In this document: positions 8,634 to 18,082 of the stretch, piece by piece
Layout: each line of letters opens with the position of its first letter
Numbering within the stretch: the first letter of the stretch is position 1
Source: Planctomyces sp. SH-PL62
GTDB lineage: Bacteria; Planctomycetota; Planctomycetia; Isosphaerales; Isosphaeraceae
Reading direction: 5' to 3'
Assembly: GCF_001610895.1 (NCBI RefSeq)
Contig: NZ_CP011273.1
Location: 1,054,001-1,118,000 of the forward strand
Length of the DNA: 64,000 bases
Position numbers and translations under genes: made by a program
The notes under the pieces: generated by a model
Told to the model about the DNA's origin: nothing
What the model saw: the letters and a program-made list of their open reading frames with translations, nothing else
Databases searched by the model: none

Positions 8634-9275
8634 TCAGTCGGCGTCCTTATCCTTGCGCTCGGGCTTGATCACCTCGGGCTGCACCGCCTCGCCCTCGGTG
8701 GACTCGACCTCCTGGGACGGCGCCACCACGTGGACCACGAGGAGTTCGGGCTCGGCCTCGACCACCACGCCCTGCGGGACCTGGAGGTCGCGGATGTGGA
8801 TCCCCTCGCCAAGCTTGAGGCCCGAGACGTCGATCTTGATCGAGTCCGGGATCGAGCCGGCGGGGCACTTCACCCGCAGGGAGCGGATGACGGGCTGGAG
8901 GAGGCCCCCGTCGCCCACGCCCACGGCGTCGCCCTTGAAGTCGATTTCGACTTCGGTCTCGATCAGCTCTTCCTTGTTGACCCGGGCGAAGTCGACGTGG
9001 ATGATCTCCCGCCCCAGGTGGTCCCACTGGACGTCGCGGATCAGGACCGTCTCGGTCTGGCCCCCGAGGTCGAGTTCGGCCAGGTGGGAGGCGGCGGCGA
9101 TCATCGACCGGGCGTCGATCGCCGACAGGCTGATCGTGACCACGGCCTGCTTGTGCCCGTAGATCACGGCCGGGACCCGTCCGGCGGCCCGCATCCGTCG
9201 GGACGCCCTGGTGCCCGTCCCCTTGTTCTTGGCGGGGTCGCGCGTCTCGACCCGTAATTTGATTGCTTCGGACAT
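8634..9275 (-). CDS. rplY: 50S ribosomal protein L25 (general stress protein CTC type)
   Basis: Two-domain L25/TL5/CTC protein binding 5S rRNA, 213 aa. The N-terminal L25 domain includes GTGTRASRRMRAAGRVPAVIYG near residues 18-39, and the beta-rich TL5 domain includes the ligand loop IHVDFARVNKEE. An acidic tail ends the protein. ATG at 9275. It is first in the minus-strand rplY-pth-rpsF-ssb-rplI cluster. Confidence 0.95.
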   Translation of the reverse strand: MSEAIKLRVETRDPAKNKGTGTRASRRMRAAGRVPAVIYGHKQAVVTISLSAIDARSMIAAASHLAELDLGGQTETVLIRDVQWDHLGREIIHVDFARVNKEELIETEVEIDFKGDAVGVGDGGLLQPVIRSLRVKCPAGSIPDSIKIDVSGLKLGEGIHIRDLQVPQGVVVEAEPELLVVHVVAPSQEVESTEGEAVQPEVIKPERKDKDAD

Positions 9276-9469
9276 CGTCGCTCGCCTTGACCGGACCCGC
9301 GCTGGCGAGGTCCCGTAAAACATGAAGACCGTTGGGCTTGCCTCGACGCATCCTGCGCGGCGAACCCTTGGGAGGGTCGCCACGAGCGGTCGCTCGTCGC
9401 ACTTCGCCCGTCAAAATGCGGCCCTTGCGACCGCGCATCCGACCATTATGCGGACTCGCGCCAGATCCT

Positions 9470-9982
9470 TCAAGACGGGAGGCCGTCTCCGGCCGCCGAA
9501 TTCCCCGCCCCGATCTGGCGGACCGCCTCATACAGGCCCACGGCGGCGGCGTTGGCGAGATTCAAACTTCGGGCCTCGGGCCGCATGGGGATCCGCAGGG
9601 CTCGGTTTCCGGCTTCCGCCAGGATCCGGGGGGGCAGGCCCCGGCTTTCGGGGCCGAAGACAAGACCGTCGCCGGGGCGGAACGCCGCCTCGGTGTAGTT
9701 CTGGGGTCCCTTGGTGCTGAACCACCAGAGGCGGTCGCGGCCCAGGGCTTCGGCGACCTCGTCGAGTGCGTCGACCACGCGGAGGTCCAGGTGTTCCCAG
9801 TAGTCGAGCCCCGCGCGGCGCACGTAGCGGTCGTCGAGGTGGAAGCCCAGGGGGCGCACGAGCCAGAGCGTCGCCCCGACCGCGACGCAGGTCCTCCCGA
9901 TCGCCCCGGTGTTCGCGGCGATTTCCGGCTCCGCCAGCACCAGATTGAGGCGATCCGAGGAGTTCGACGCCGGCCCGCTCAT
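9470..9982 (-). CDS. trmL: tRNA (cytidine(34)-2'-O)-methyltransferase-like SPOUT enzyme
   Basis: A SPOUT-class RNA 2'-O-methyltransferase of the TrmL type, 170 aa, predicted to modify the wobble base of tRNA-Leu. Family signatures are LAEPEIAANTGAIGRTC near the N-terminus, the LVFGPESRGLP knot loop and the IPMRPEARSLNLANA knot segment near the C-terminus. The start is ATG at 9982; a further upstream frame is open but low in conserved residues. It lies about 195 bp before rplY on the same strand and may or may not be cotranscribed. Confidence 0.9.
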   Translation of the reverse strand: MSGPASNSSDRLNLVLAEPEIAANTGAIGRTCVAVGATLWLVRPLGFHLDDRYVRRAGLDYWEHLDLRVVDALDEVAEALGRDRLWWFSTKGPQNYTEAAFRPGDGLVFGPESRGLPPRILAEAGNRALRIPMRPEARSLNLANAAAVGLYEAVRQIGAGNSAAGDGLPS

Positions 9983-10255
9983 CGGTCCGCTCGTCGGGAG
10001 GCGGGTTCTCGGCGGAGGCGTGGCAGGGCGGTGTCGTGGATTTTCCACCGTGGTTGCGAGTCTCGACCCGGGTTGTTAATCTCGGTCGGACTGATCGCGG
10101 GGACCGCCTTGAACTTAAGAGCGAGAGCGTCGCGGTCGTCTCGTATCCTCGGGATCCCCATGAGCCTCACCCGAGATCCCTCCACATCGGAGCCGTTGGA
10201 CGCGGGCCGCGAATCTCGTCCTTTGGATTTCGACCCGGCCCTCTCGAGTACACGC

Positions 10256-11482
10256 ATGAATCGTCGCGATGTCAGCCCTGTCAGTCAAGCCGTTTCTTCC
10301 AAGAACGACGGTGTCGTCCTGGTCCAGTACGGCAACTACGCCGAGACGGTTCGTCGCTTCTCCGAGGGGGGGGACGAGACCTACTTCGCCCAGCGCTATT
10401 CCGTGGACGTGGTGGAGCGGCTTCCGCGGACTTACGGGCCGACGACGGTGGTGACGGTGGACGCCCCGGCGGGCGAGGAGGTCCTCCCCAGCGGCGTCCG
10501 CTGCATCGGCTTGCCGGAGGTCCCCTGGAAGTCCGAGGGCGCGAAGGCGGTCATCGCCAGCCTGCGGATGCTGGCTCCGGCGGCGGCGATCATCCGCTTC
10601 CCGAGCCGGCCGATCGTCGACTGGTGTCTTCGCGAGGGGGTCCGCGTCTTCCCGCTCCTGGCCGACAGCTTCCAGAATTCCTCCCTGCGCGAACGCTTTC
10701 GATCCTGGCGGCTGGCTCGTGTCTTGAATGACTCTCGGGTCGACTTCGTGGCCAACCACCAGCTCGACTCCTGTCGCGATCTGGTCCGAATCGGGGTCTC
10801 GCCCAAGAAGATCCTCCCGTGGGATTGGCCGAAGGCGTCGCGGCCCGGCGACCAGGCCCCGAAGTCCGGCCCGGCGACCCCCGGCCTCCTCACGGTGGCC
10901 TACGCAGGCAAGGTGATCGAGGCCAAGGGGGTGGGCGACCTGATCCGGGCCGTCGCCCTCTTGAACAAGGAGGGGCTCCACGTCCGCGCGACGATCGCGG
11001 GGGGGGGCGAGATCGAGCACTTCCGGGGGCTGGCGAAGGAACTCGGGGTCGCCGACGAGGTCGAACTCGCGGGTCTGGTTCCGCATCGCGAGGCGACCGC
11101 GCTGATGCGACGGAGCGACGTCGTGGTGGTGCCGAGCCGTCACGAGTACGGCGAAGGGCTGCCGATGACCATCTTCGACGCCCTGACCTCGCGAAGCCCC
11201 TTGGTCATCTCCGACCACCCGATGCTGGTGGCCCCCCTCGAGAACGATCCGGCGGTTTCGATCTTCCCCGAGAAAGACGCTCCGGCGCTGGCACGGGCGC
11301 TTCGGAAGCTGGCCGAGGACCCCGCCCACTATCGGTCGCTCTCGGAGCAGTCGGAGGCGACCTGGCAGCGGTTGCAGATCCCCCTGATGTGGGGAGACAT
11401 GGTCGAGCGCTGGCTCTCGGGAACGGCCGAGGACCTCGCCTGGTTGTCGCGGTACACGCTCGCATCTCGAAACGAATCCTGA
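10256..11482 (+). CDS. Glycosyltransferase family 4/1-like protein
   Basis: A GT-B fold glycosyltransferase of about 408 aa. The C-terminal domain is clear: VAYAGKVIEAKGVGDLIRAV, then GGGEIEHFRGLAKELGV, then EYGEGLPMTIFDAL. In that last stretch Asp replaces the second Glu of the usual EX7E motif. The N-terminal domain is more divergent. There are in-frame ATGs at 10160 and 10256; the later one is used because similarity begins soon after it, but neither has a strong ribosome-binding site. The next gene, 96 bp downstream, looks like a pyruvyltransferase, suggesting a small exopolysaccharide or surface-glycan cassette. Donor and acceptor are unknown. Confidence 0.8.
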   Translation: MNRRDVSPVSQAVSSKNDGVVLVQYGNYAETVRRFSEGGDETYFAQRYSVDVVERLPRTYGPTTVVTVDAPAGEEVLPSGVRCIGLPEVPWKSEGAKAVIASLRMLAPAAAIIRFPSRPIVDWCLREGVRVFPLLADSFQNSSLRERFRSWRLARVLNDSRVDFVANHQLDSCRDLVRIGVSPKKILPWDWPKASRPGDQAPKSGPATPGLLTVAYAGKVIEAKGVGDLIRAVALLNKEGLHVRATIAGGGEIEHFRGLAKELGVADEVELAGLVPHREATALMRRSDVVVVPSRHEYGEGLPMTIFDALTSRSPLVISDHPMLVAPLENDPAVSIFPEKDAPALARALRKLAEDPAHYRSLSEQSEATWQRLQIPLMWGDMVERWLSGTAEDLAWLSRYTLASRNES

Positions 11483-11509
11483 CCCGCCAGGCCGACGGGC
11501 GCGATCAAT

Positions 11510-11528
11510 CCTGGGAGCAGCTCCCAGG
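11510..11528 (+). repeat. Small intergenic hairpin
   Basis: Perfect 8-bp inverted repeat (cctgggag/ctcccagg) with a three-base loop between the two glycan genes. No T-run follows, so it is more likely an mRNA structure than a terminator. Confidence 0.4.
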
Positions 11529-11578
11529 GTCGATCGGTCGCGTCGTCGGCGATGCACCTCGCTAGAAGGTCCTCTTTC

Positions 11579-12667
11579 ATGCCCTTGATCGCCTATCAGC
11601 ACGCCCACGGCAACACGGATTTCCCCCACCACTTCGCCTTCTTCGGCCACATGGAGAAGCTGGGCGTCCTCGAGAAGTTCGATTTCGTCGTCGATCCGAT
11701 GATGGATCTGGACTACTGCACCAAGCTCCTGAAGCGGTTCCCGCAGGTCCAGCTCACTGAGGATCGGAGCCGTCCCCGGCGTTGGCTTCGCAAGATGGCC
11801 AAGACCGTCGGTCGCGGCTACCGGCCGATTTCCTACCTCGACAAGTTCGACGCCGTCTGCGAGGCCCCCGGCGGCCGGATCAACGAGATCTACACGCATC
11901 ACGACGTCTTCCGGTTCTATCCTCGGGTGAAGCGCCGGGCCATCCTGTTCCACTCGATCGAACAGGGGGCCCTCAAGACGCCCGATGTGCGGCAGTCGGT
12001 CGCCACGGCCGACCTGGTGATCGCCCGGACCAGCCGATCGGCGGAAAACGCCCGGGGGGTCGGCGCCAAGTGGGTCGTCGATTCGGCGGACATCGTGTTC
12101 CTGGAGCATCCCCAGAAATTCACCTACCGGCAGGGGATCGCCGCGGCTCTCCGGCTCCCGAACTCCGGCGTCACCGACGAGTACGTCGGCAGGCTGTGGG
12201 AGATCATCCGGGGCCTGGAGAAGAAGGAAGGGCAGCTCGACCTCGTGCGGGTCGAGGAGCCGTTCGGGAGGGCGATGATCCTTGACGGCCTGGGGAGCTA
12301 CCTCAAGCCCGACACCGGCCTGTTCGGCGACGACGACTTGTACATCCCGTTCCTCCATCAGCGGGATGCGATCATCACATCCAGGCTCCACACGACGCTC
12401 CTGGCCCTGATGTACGGCAATCGCAAGATCCTCCAGTTCCACGTCGAGGGGGGAACGAAGAAGTCGGAGGAGATCTTCGCCGACATGGGCATTAGTTCGA
12501 TCCCCGTGCATCAGCGCGAGGACGTGAACCTGGCGACCGTCGAGCGGTTCCTCGAAGCCGGGCCCAACCTCCCGGAGCAGGAGGCCCAGGACGCCCTTGC
12601 TCTCGCCAAAACGAAGACGCTCGCGGGCATGGACGCGTTCCTCGAATGGCTCGACACGATCAAGTGA
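11579..12667 (+). CDS. Polysaccharide pyruvyltransferase-like protein
   Basis: About 362 aa. The C-terminal part carries the hallmark of the polysaccharide pyruvyltransferase family, DAIITSRLHTTLLALMYGNR (a D-x-R-L-H block), followed by a region with KKSEEIFADMGI. The N-terminal half (HGNTDFPHHFAFFGHMEKLG) has no clear family match. Such enzymes add pyruvate ketals to sugars or act as GT-B-like transferases. ATG at 11579 is preferred over ATG 11552 because an AAGG lies upstream at normal distance. Probably cotranscribed with the glycosyltransferase. Confidence 0.65.
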   Translation: MPLIAYQHAHGNTDFPHHFAFFGHMEKLGVLEKFDFVVDPMMDLDYCTKLLKRFPQVQLTEDRSRPRRWLRKMAKTVGRGYRPISYLDKFDAVCEAPGGRINEIYTHHDVFRFYPRVKRRAILFHSIEQGALKTPDVRQSVATADLVIARTSRSAENARGVGAKWVVDSADIVFLEHPQKFTYRQGIAAALRLPNSGVTDEYVGRLWEIIRGLEKKEGQLDLVRVEEPFGRAMILDGLGSYLKPDTGLFGDDDLYIPFLHQRDAIITSRLHTTLLALMYGNRKILQFHVEGGTKKSEEIFADMGISSIPVHQREDVNLATVERFLEAGPNLPEQEAQDALALAKTKTLAGMDAFLEWLDTIK

Positions 12668-12713
12668 TCTCGGCCCTGCACCGCGGGGCGGGACGTCGCA
12701 ACTTCGAGAAAAC

Positions 12714-12761
12714 CGAAACGCTCGGCCGGCGGGGACAGATCCCGCCGGCCGAGCGTCTTCG
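12714..12761. terminator. Strong bidirectional terminator-like hairpin
   Basis: A perfect 16-bp stem (12718-12733 with 12741-12756) around a seven-base loop, extended by four more pairs across one bulge. It lies between the convergent pyruvyltransferase-like and DUF1559 genes and has short T-rich tails on both strands, so it probably serves both. Confidence 0.75.
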
Positions 12762-12805
12762 TTTGATCCGGGATTGCGATCCGGTCCTGGCGCCGCGTCG
12801 GGCGA

Positions 12806-13861
12806 TCAGTAGGCGTCGGCCGAGACGACCTCGCCGCCGGCGCGGGAGGTCAGCGCCTGGAAGACGCCGACCTTGGTGTTGGGGCCGGTGATGCTGTAGG
12901 TGGAGTTGGCCCAGGTGACGCCCGGGGGATCGCCGGTGGTCGGGTTGGGCTGCCAGGTGTCGATCGATTCCTTGAGGAACCGGACCGAGCCGTCAAGGAA
13001 CGCCGCGTTGACGCCGCCCGAGTGGAAGCTGGAGAGGAAGATGGGCAGGTATTCCTCGAAGCTGCTGTTGGTGAACAGGGTTTTGACGGGAGTCTTCTGG
13101 GCGTTGATGGGCCAGAAGCTGTCGAAGGTGTTGTCGGTGTAGTAGCCGGACGACCACCAGTGATAATACTCGCGAATCCCCTGGGCGAGCATCGAGTGGC
13201 CGTGCTCGGAGAAGGCCAGCGTGTTGCTGGTGCCGTCGGTGACGCCTGCCACGGTGACGTTGGAGTGGCCGAACATCACGCCCGACATGCCGGCGACCCG
13301 GCCCGCGAAGTTGGTGTTGTTGGTGCGGATCGAGAGCGACCACATCCCCGAGTTGCAGGCGTAGCTGCTGAACTGCATCCGCCAGTTGCCCGGAATGACC
13401 GGGGCGCCGAAGTTGTCCGCGTTCATCGCCACGCCCTGAGAAACGGTCGGGTCGCTCGGGCACCAGAGGCTTGAGATCCCCTGGGCGATGACCGTCAGGT
13501 TCTCGTAGTCGGACTGGCAGAGGAGCATGTTGGCGGCGTCGTACACCCCCTTCTGCTCGATGTACGGGGCGAGCCGGAACCAGATGCTCAGGCTGTCGCG
13601 GGTAGCCCCGTCGCGGACCCGCCGGGTCGTCAGGTTGCTCGGCGGATAGCAGCCGTTGCTCGATTCGTAATTGGCGGCGCCCAACGCCAGCTGCTTCAGG
13701 TTGTTGACGCACTGGGCGCGGCGGGCGGCCTCGCGCGCCGACTGGACGGCCGGCAGCAGCAGGGCGATCAGGACGGCGATGATGGCGATGACGACGAGCA
13801 GCTCGATCAGCGTGAAGCCGCGCCGAGGTGGGCGGTTGGGCGATTGGGTGGCGCACGACAT
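12806..13861 (-). CDS. DUF1559 protein with type IV pilin-like N-terminus
   Basis: A planctomycete-expanded family of exported pseudopilin-like proteins, 351 aa. The prepilin cleavage/methylation signal is [19 protein letters not shown] at about residues 13-31, followed by the usual [17 protein letters not shown] and [14 protein letters not shown]. The C-terminal half has the DUF1559 end motif around [11 protein letters not shown]. The mature protein would be anchored through the hydrophobic helix after cleavage by a prepilin peptidase. Its role is not established. A small lipoprotein gene lies 99 bp upstream on the same strand, a common pairing in this group. Confidence 0.93.
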   Translation of the reverse strand: MSCATQSPNRPPRRGFTLIELLVVIAIIAVLIALLLPAVQSAREAARRAQCVNNLKQLALGAANYESSNGCYPPSNLTTRRVRDGATRDSLSIWFRLAPYIEQKGVYDAANMLLCQSDYENLTVIAQGISSLWCPSDPTVSQGVAMNADNFGAPVIPGNWRMQFSSYACNSGMWSLSIRTNNTNFAGRVAGMSGVMFGHSNVTVAGVTDGTSNTLAFSEHGHSMLAQGIREYYHWWSSGYYTDNTFDSFWPINAQKTPVKTLFTNSSFEEYLPIFLSSFHSGGVNAAFLDGSVRFLKESIDTWQPNPTTGDPPGVTWANSTYSITGPNTKVGVFQALTSRAGGEVVSADAY

Positions 13862-13960
13862 GCGAAAACTCCTGAGGACCGTTCAGATGGGAATTGGATC
13901 GGGGATCGATCGATGATGAGAGGGCCCGGCGAAGAGGCCGGTGGAGTGGTCGCGTCGAGG

Positions 13961-14185
13961 TCAGCGACCGAGTCCGAGAGCCTCGCGTGCGCTCACCGAC
14001 TTGCCTCTAACCTTGACCGGACCCTGGACCTGGCCCCCCCTGACGACGGGGGCCGAGGGGTCGGCTTGCGGTCCTCTGGAACCCGGGGCACCGATGGTGC
14101 CGGTCTCGGAAGGCTGGCATCCGGCGATCAAAAGCGAGGCGGCCAGTGCGGTAGCCGATCGGCGGAGCGGGAATCGAGGCGGCAT
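13961..14185 (-). CDS. Small lipoprotein
   Basis: A 74-aa protein with an Arg-rich start, a short hydrophobic stretch and a lipobox (LLIAGC near residue 23), followed by a polar, Pro/Gly-rich mature part. It has no recognisable domain. Comparable small lipoproteins commonly sit upstream of DUF1559 genes in planctomycetes. ATG at 14185 is chosen because it places the charged residues directly before the hydrophobic segment; an ATG nine bases upstream is also possible. Confidence 0.7.
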   Translation of the reverse strand: MPPRFPLRRSATALAASLLIAGCQPSETGTIGAPGSRGPQADPSAPVVRGGQVQGPVKVRGKSVSAREALGLGR

Positions 14186-14634
14186 TTGGTACAACCTCCC
14201 ACGGATGTCTCGCGCTCCACATTCGTTTGACGGGGGGACGCGAGGGGGACGGACGGATGAGTCAGGGGATGCCGTCGACGCCGCGCGGGCGGGGCCGGGC
14301 TCGGGGACTCGACGACGCCGGCCTTGCGACGAGGAATCGCGGGCGGCTGGTGATCATCGGGGACGCGCCGGACCCGGGAGAGGGGAAGTCCCGCACATTT
14401 CTTTGATCGAGGAACTTATATTTCGCAAGCCAGATCGTGGGAATCATACCATGATCGCGATCACGGCTGTCAAGTGATCCGGCGCGTGTCTGAAAAGATC
14501 GACAACCCTTTGGCGGGGCGTCGGTTTCGGGACGCTTCGTCGGCCACGGGTCGCATTCAGTTTGGAATGCGGCGGGCGACCATCCGCGGGCGGGCGGGCG
14601 GGCCGGTCGGCGTTGCGGTTCAGGTCGATTCGGG
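14186..14634. promoter_or_regulatory. Intergenic region with candidate minus-strand promoter
   Basis: About 450 bp without a convincing gene, more AT-rich near 14395-14475. On the minus strand TTGACA (14473-14468) and TATGAT (14448-14443) are good sigma-70 hexamers but with a long 19-bp spacer; they would drive the lipoprotein and DUF1559 genes with a leader of about 250 bases. The rest shows nothing identifiable. Confidence 0.35.
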
Positions 14635-17600
14635 TCAAGGGGCGGCGACGAGGTCCGCGTCGGGTTCCCGATCGCCGTGCGTCGAGGCGTCGCCGTTGGA
14701 CTGGGGATGGTCGACGTGGAGCCGCGACGAGGTCCGGGATTCGTCCGGGCCCTGGGGGCGGCGGTCGTCGCGGCGGTCGGCGAGGCGCTGGATGACGTAG
14801 TAGAAGACGGGCGTCAGGAAGATGCCGAAGAGGGTGACGCCGAGCATGCCGCTGAAGACGGCCACGCCCAGGGTCTGCCGCATCTCGGCACCGGCGCCGG
14901 CGGCGAGGATCAGCGGGACGACGCCGAGGATGAAGGCCATCGACGTCATGATGATCGGCCGCAGCCGGAGTTCGCAGGCTTCCAGGGTCGCCTCGTAGGC
15001 CGACGAGCCGGCCTCACGTTGCGCCTTGGCGAACTCGACGATCAGGATGGCGTTCTTGCACGCCAGGCCGACGAGCACGATGAAGCCCACCTGCGTGAAG
15101 ATGTTCACGTCCATGCGCCAGAGGTTGACTCCGATGGTCGAGCAGAGCAGGCACATCGGCACGACCAGGATCACGGCGAGCGGCAGCGACCAGCTCTCGT
15201 ACTGCGCGGCGAGCACCAGGAAGACCAGGACGACGGCCAGGACGAAGGCGAACATCGCGGTGTTGCCCGTCTGGCGCTGGAGCAGCGCTAGTTCGGTCCA
15301 GTCCGATCGCATCGCCTGGGGGAGTTCCTCGGCCATGATCTGCTGCATCTCGTCGAGCGCCTGTCCGGAGCTGACGCCGGGCGCCGGGTAGAGGTTGATC
15401 GCGGCGGAAGGGTAGAGGTTGTAGCGGAGGTTCATGACCGGCCCGCTGACGTCGCGAGGGCGGACGAGCGACCCCAGCGGCACCATCCCCCCTTGCTCGT
15501 TGCGGACGCGGAGGCCGGAGAGGTCGCGCAGCTCGCGGCGGAAGTCGGCCCGGCCCTGGACGTTCACCTGCCAGGTGCGGCCGAAGCGGTTGAAGTCGTT
15601 GACGTAGAGCGACCCGAGGTAGACCTGCAAGGTGTTGAACAGCTCGGAGATCGAGACTCCCATGAGCTTGGCCTTCTCGCGGTCCACGTCCAGGAACACC
15701 CAGGGGGTGTCGGCCCGGAAGCTGGTGAAGAGGCCCTGGAGGCGCGGCGAGGCCTCGCCCGCCGCGACGACCCGCCGGGCCGTCTCCTCCAACTCGCGGG
15801 ACCCCAGGTCGCCGCGGTCCTCGATCACGATCTTGAAGCCGCCGGCGGTCCCCAGGCCGTCGACCGGCGGGGCGTCGAAGACGTTGACCATCCCTTCATG
15901 GATCTGCTGCTGGAGGGCGTCCTGGAGCCTCGCCGCGATCACCGGGCCCGAGAGCCCCTCCTTGGCGCGATGGTGGAAGTCGTCGAGCATGACGTACATC
16001 GCGCCGAAGTTGGGGGCGTTGGCGTTCATCAGGATCGACTGCCCGGCGATCGCCAGGGTGTGGGTGACGCCCGGCAGCTTCAGGGCCAGGGCTTCGGCCT
16101 GCCGCATGACGACCTGGGTCCGCTCCAGCGAGGACGAGTCCGGGAGCTGCACGTTGACCAGCAGGTAGCCCTTGTCCTGCGAGGGGATGAACCCGGTCGG
16201 CGTCCGCATGAACCCCCAGTAGGTCACGAACAGCAGGCCGCCGTACACCAGGAGGACCAGTGCGCTGACCCGGAGCATGCCGCCGACGAGGCGCGTGTAA
16301 GAGCCTGCGGCGGCGTCGAAGCCGTGGTTGAAGATCGCGAAGACTCCGCCCATCAGGCGGTTCACGACCGGGCCGAGGAGCCAGCCGCCGAGGCCGCCGA
16401 CCGCCGCTCCGATCAGCAGGCCGAGGCGGTCATGAGTCAGCCACGTCGAATTCAGGAGGCCCGACGGCTGGGGAGTCATCCCGGCCGCGATCGGGCCCAG
16501 CCAGACGGCCCCCGCCCAGGCCCCGAGCGCCGCGATCGCCGCGAGCGGCAGCGCCTCGTAGGAACCCTTGCGGCGGGGCTTGAGGAGCATCGCCGCAAGG
16601 GCCGGGCTCAGGGTCAGGGAGTTGAACGTCGAGATCAAGGTCGAGGTCGCGATCGTCAGGGCGAACTGGCGGAAGAACTGGCCGGTGATCCCCGAGATGA
16701 ACGCGCAGGGGATGAACACCGCCGTCAGCACCAGCCCCACCGCCACCACCGGCGAGGAGACCTGCTCCATCGCCAGGATCGTGGCGTCCCTTGGGGCCAG
16801 GCCTCGCTCGATGTGGTGCTCGACCGCCTCGACCACGACGATCGCGTCGTCCACCACGATCCCGATCGCCAGCACCAGCCCGAACAGCGTCAGGTTGTTC
16901 AGGCTGAACCCCAGGGCCGCCATCACGGCGAACGTCCCCACCACGGCGACCGGCACCGCGATCAGCGGGATCAGGGCCGACCGCCAGTTCTGCAGGAACA
17001 GCAGCACGACCACCGCCACGAGGATCACCGCGTCGCGAAGCGTCTTGAAAACCTCGTCGACCGACTCGGTGATGAACGGCGTGGTGTCGTAGGCGATGGC
17101 GTAGTCGACCCCCTCGGGGAAGCGGTCCTTCAGCTCCTCCATCTTCGATCGGACCGACCGCGCGACGTCCAGCGCGTTCGAGCCCGGCCGCTGGTAGACG
17201 GAGAGCGCGACGGTGGGACGGCCGTCCAGGGTGCAGGCCTGGTCATAGCCCTGCGCGCCCAGTTCGACCTCGGCGACGTCGCTGAGACGGACGACGCCCC
17301 CCCGCGGGTCGGCCTTGAGGACCATGTCGGCGAACTGCTCGCTGTCGCTGAGCCGGCCGAGGGTGGTGATGGTGAACTGGAAGGCCTGCCCGGTGTCGAC
17401 GGGGGGCTGTCCCAGCTGCCCGGCGGCGACCTGGATGTTCTGCTGCTCGATCGCCTGCACCACGTCGGAGGCGCTCAGGTTGCGGAACGACATCTTCTGG
17501 GGGTCGAGCCAGACCCGCATGCTGTAGTTGCGCTGGCCGAGGTAGGTGATGTCGCCGATGCCGTCGAGCCGCGCCAGCTCGTCGCGGAGCTGGATCGTGG

Positions 17601-18075
17601 CGTAGTTGCTCAGGTAGAGGTTGTCCCGCGTCCCGTCCGGCGAGTACACGTTGATGATCATCAGGATGCTGGGCGACTTCTTCGTCACCGAGACGCCGCG
17701 GCGCTTGACCAGCTCCGGGAGGATCGGCTCGGCGAGCGCCTCGCGGTTCTGGACGAGGACCTGGGCCATGTTCAGGTCGACGCCCGGCTTGAACGTGACG
17801 GTCAGGGTGTAGTTGCCGTCGTTGGTGCATTGCGACGACATGTAGAGCATGTTCTCGACGCCGTTGACCTGCTGCTCGATCGGCGCGGCGACGGTGTCGG
17901 CGACGACCTGCGCGTTGGCCCCGGGGTAGTACGCCGAGACCTCGACGGTCGGCGGCGTGATGTCGGGGTACTGCGCCACCGGGAGCGTCCAGAGCGTGAC
18001 GCCGCCGGCGAGCGTGATGACGATCGAGAGCACCGAGGCGAAGATCGGTCGGTCGATGAAGAATCTGGAGAACAC
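14635..18075 (-). CDS. HAE-1 type RND efflux pump inner-membrane subunit (second of pair)
   Basis: An AcrB/MexB-like proton-driven drug exporter, 1146 aa. It opens with the family-typical FSRFFIDRPIFASVLSIVITL. Near residue 400 it has IGIVVDDAIVVVEAVEHH, whose paired Asp residues match the AcrB proton relay. The two periplasmic porter/docking regions and the C-terminal transmembrane block are complete. About 75 extra residues at 500-577 contain two hydrophobic segments not present in AcrB. It starts seven bases after the stop of the other pump gene, so the two are probably cotranscribed and may form a mixed trimer, as in MdtBC. No TolC-like gene lies nearby. Substrate unknown. Confidence 0.93.
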   Translation of the reverse strand: MFSRFFIDRPIFASVLSIVITLAGGVTLWTLPVAQYPDITPPTVEVSAYYPGANAQVVADTVAAPIEQQVNGVENMLYMSSQCTNDGNYTLTVTFKPGVDLNMAQVLVQNREALAEPILPELVKRRGVSVTKKSPSILMIINVYSPDGTRDNLYLSNYATIQLRDELARLDGIGDITYLGQRNYSMRVWLDPQKMSFRNLSASDVVQAIEQQNIQVAAGQLGQPPVDTGQAFQFTITTLGRLSDSEQFADMVLKADPRGGVVRLSDVAEVELGAQGYDQACTLDGRPTVALSVYQRPGSNALDVARSVRSKMEELKDRFPEGVDYAIAYDTTPFITESVDEVFKTLRDAVILVAVVVLLFLQNWRSALIPLIAVPVAVVGTFAVMAALGFSLNNLTLFGLVLAIGIVVDDAIVVVEAVEHHIERGLAPRDATILAMEQVSSPVVAVGLVLTAVFIPCAFISGITGQFFRQFALTIATSTLISTFNSLTLSPALAAMLLKPRRKGSYEALPLAAIAALGAWAGAVWLGPIAAGMTPQPSGLLNSTWLTHDRLGLLIGAAVGGLGGWLLGPVVNRLMGGVFAIFNHGFDAAAGSYTRLVGGMLRVSALVLLVYGGLLFVTYWGFMRTPTGFIPSQDKGYLLVNVQLPDSSSLERTQVVMRQAEALALKLPGVTHTLAIAGQSILMNANAPNFGAMYVMLDDFHHRAKEGLSGPVIAARLQDALQQQIHEGMVNVFDAPPVDGLGTAGGFKIVIEDRGDLGSRELEETARRVVAAGEASPRLQGLFTSFRADTPWVFLDVDREKAKLMGVSISELFNTLQVYLGSLYVNDFNRFGRTWQVNVQGRADFRRELRDLSGLRVRNEQGGMVPLGSLVRPRDVSGPVMNLRYNLYPSAAINLYPAPGVSSGQALDEMQQIMAEELPQAMRSDWTELALLQRQTGNTAMFAFVLAVVLVFLVLAAQYESWSLPLAVILVVPMCLLCSTIGVNLWRMDVNIFTQVGFIVLVGLACKNAILIVEFAKAQREAGSSAYEATLEACELRLRPIIMTSMAFILGVVPLILAAGAGAEMRQTLGVAVFSGMLGVTLFGIFLTPVFYYVIQRLADRRDDRRPQGPDESRTSSRLHVDHPQSNGDASTHGDREPDADLVAAP

Positions 18076-18082
18076 GGCGACC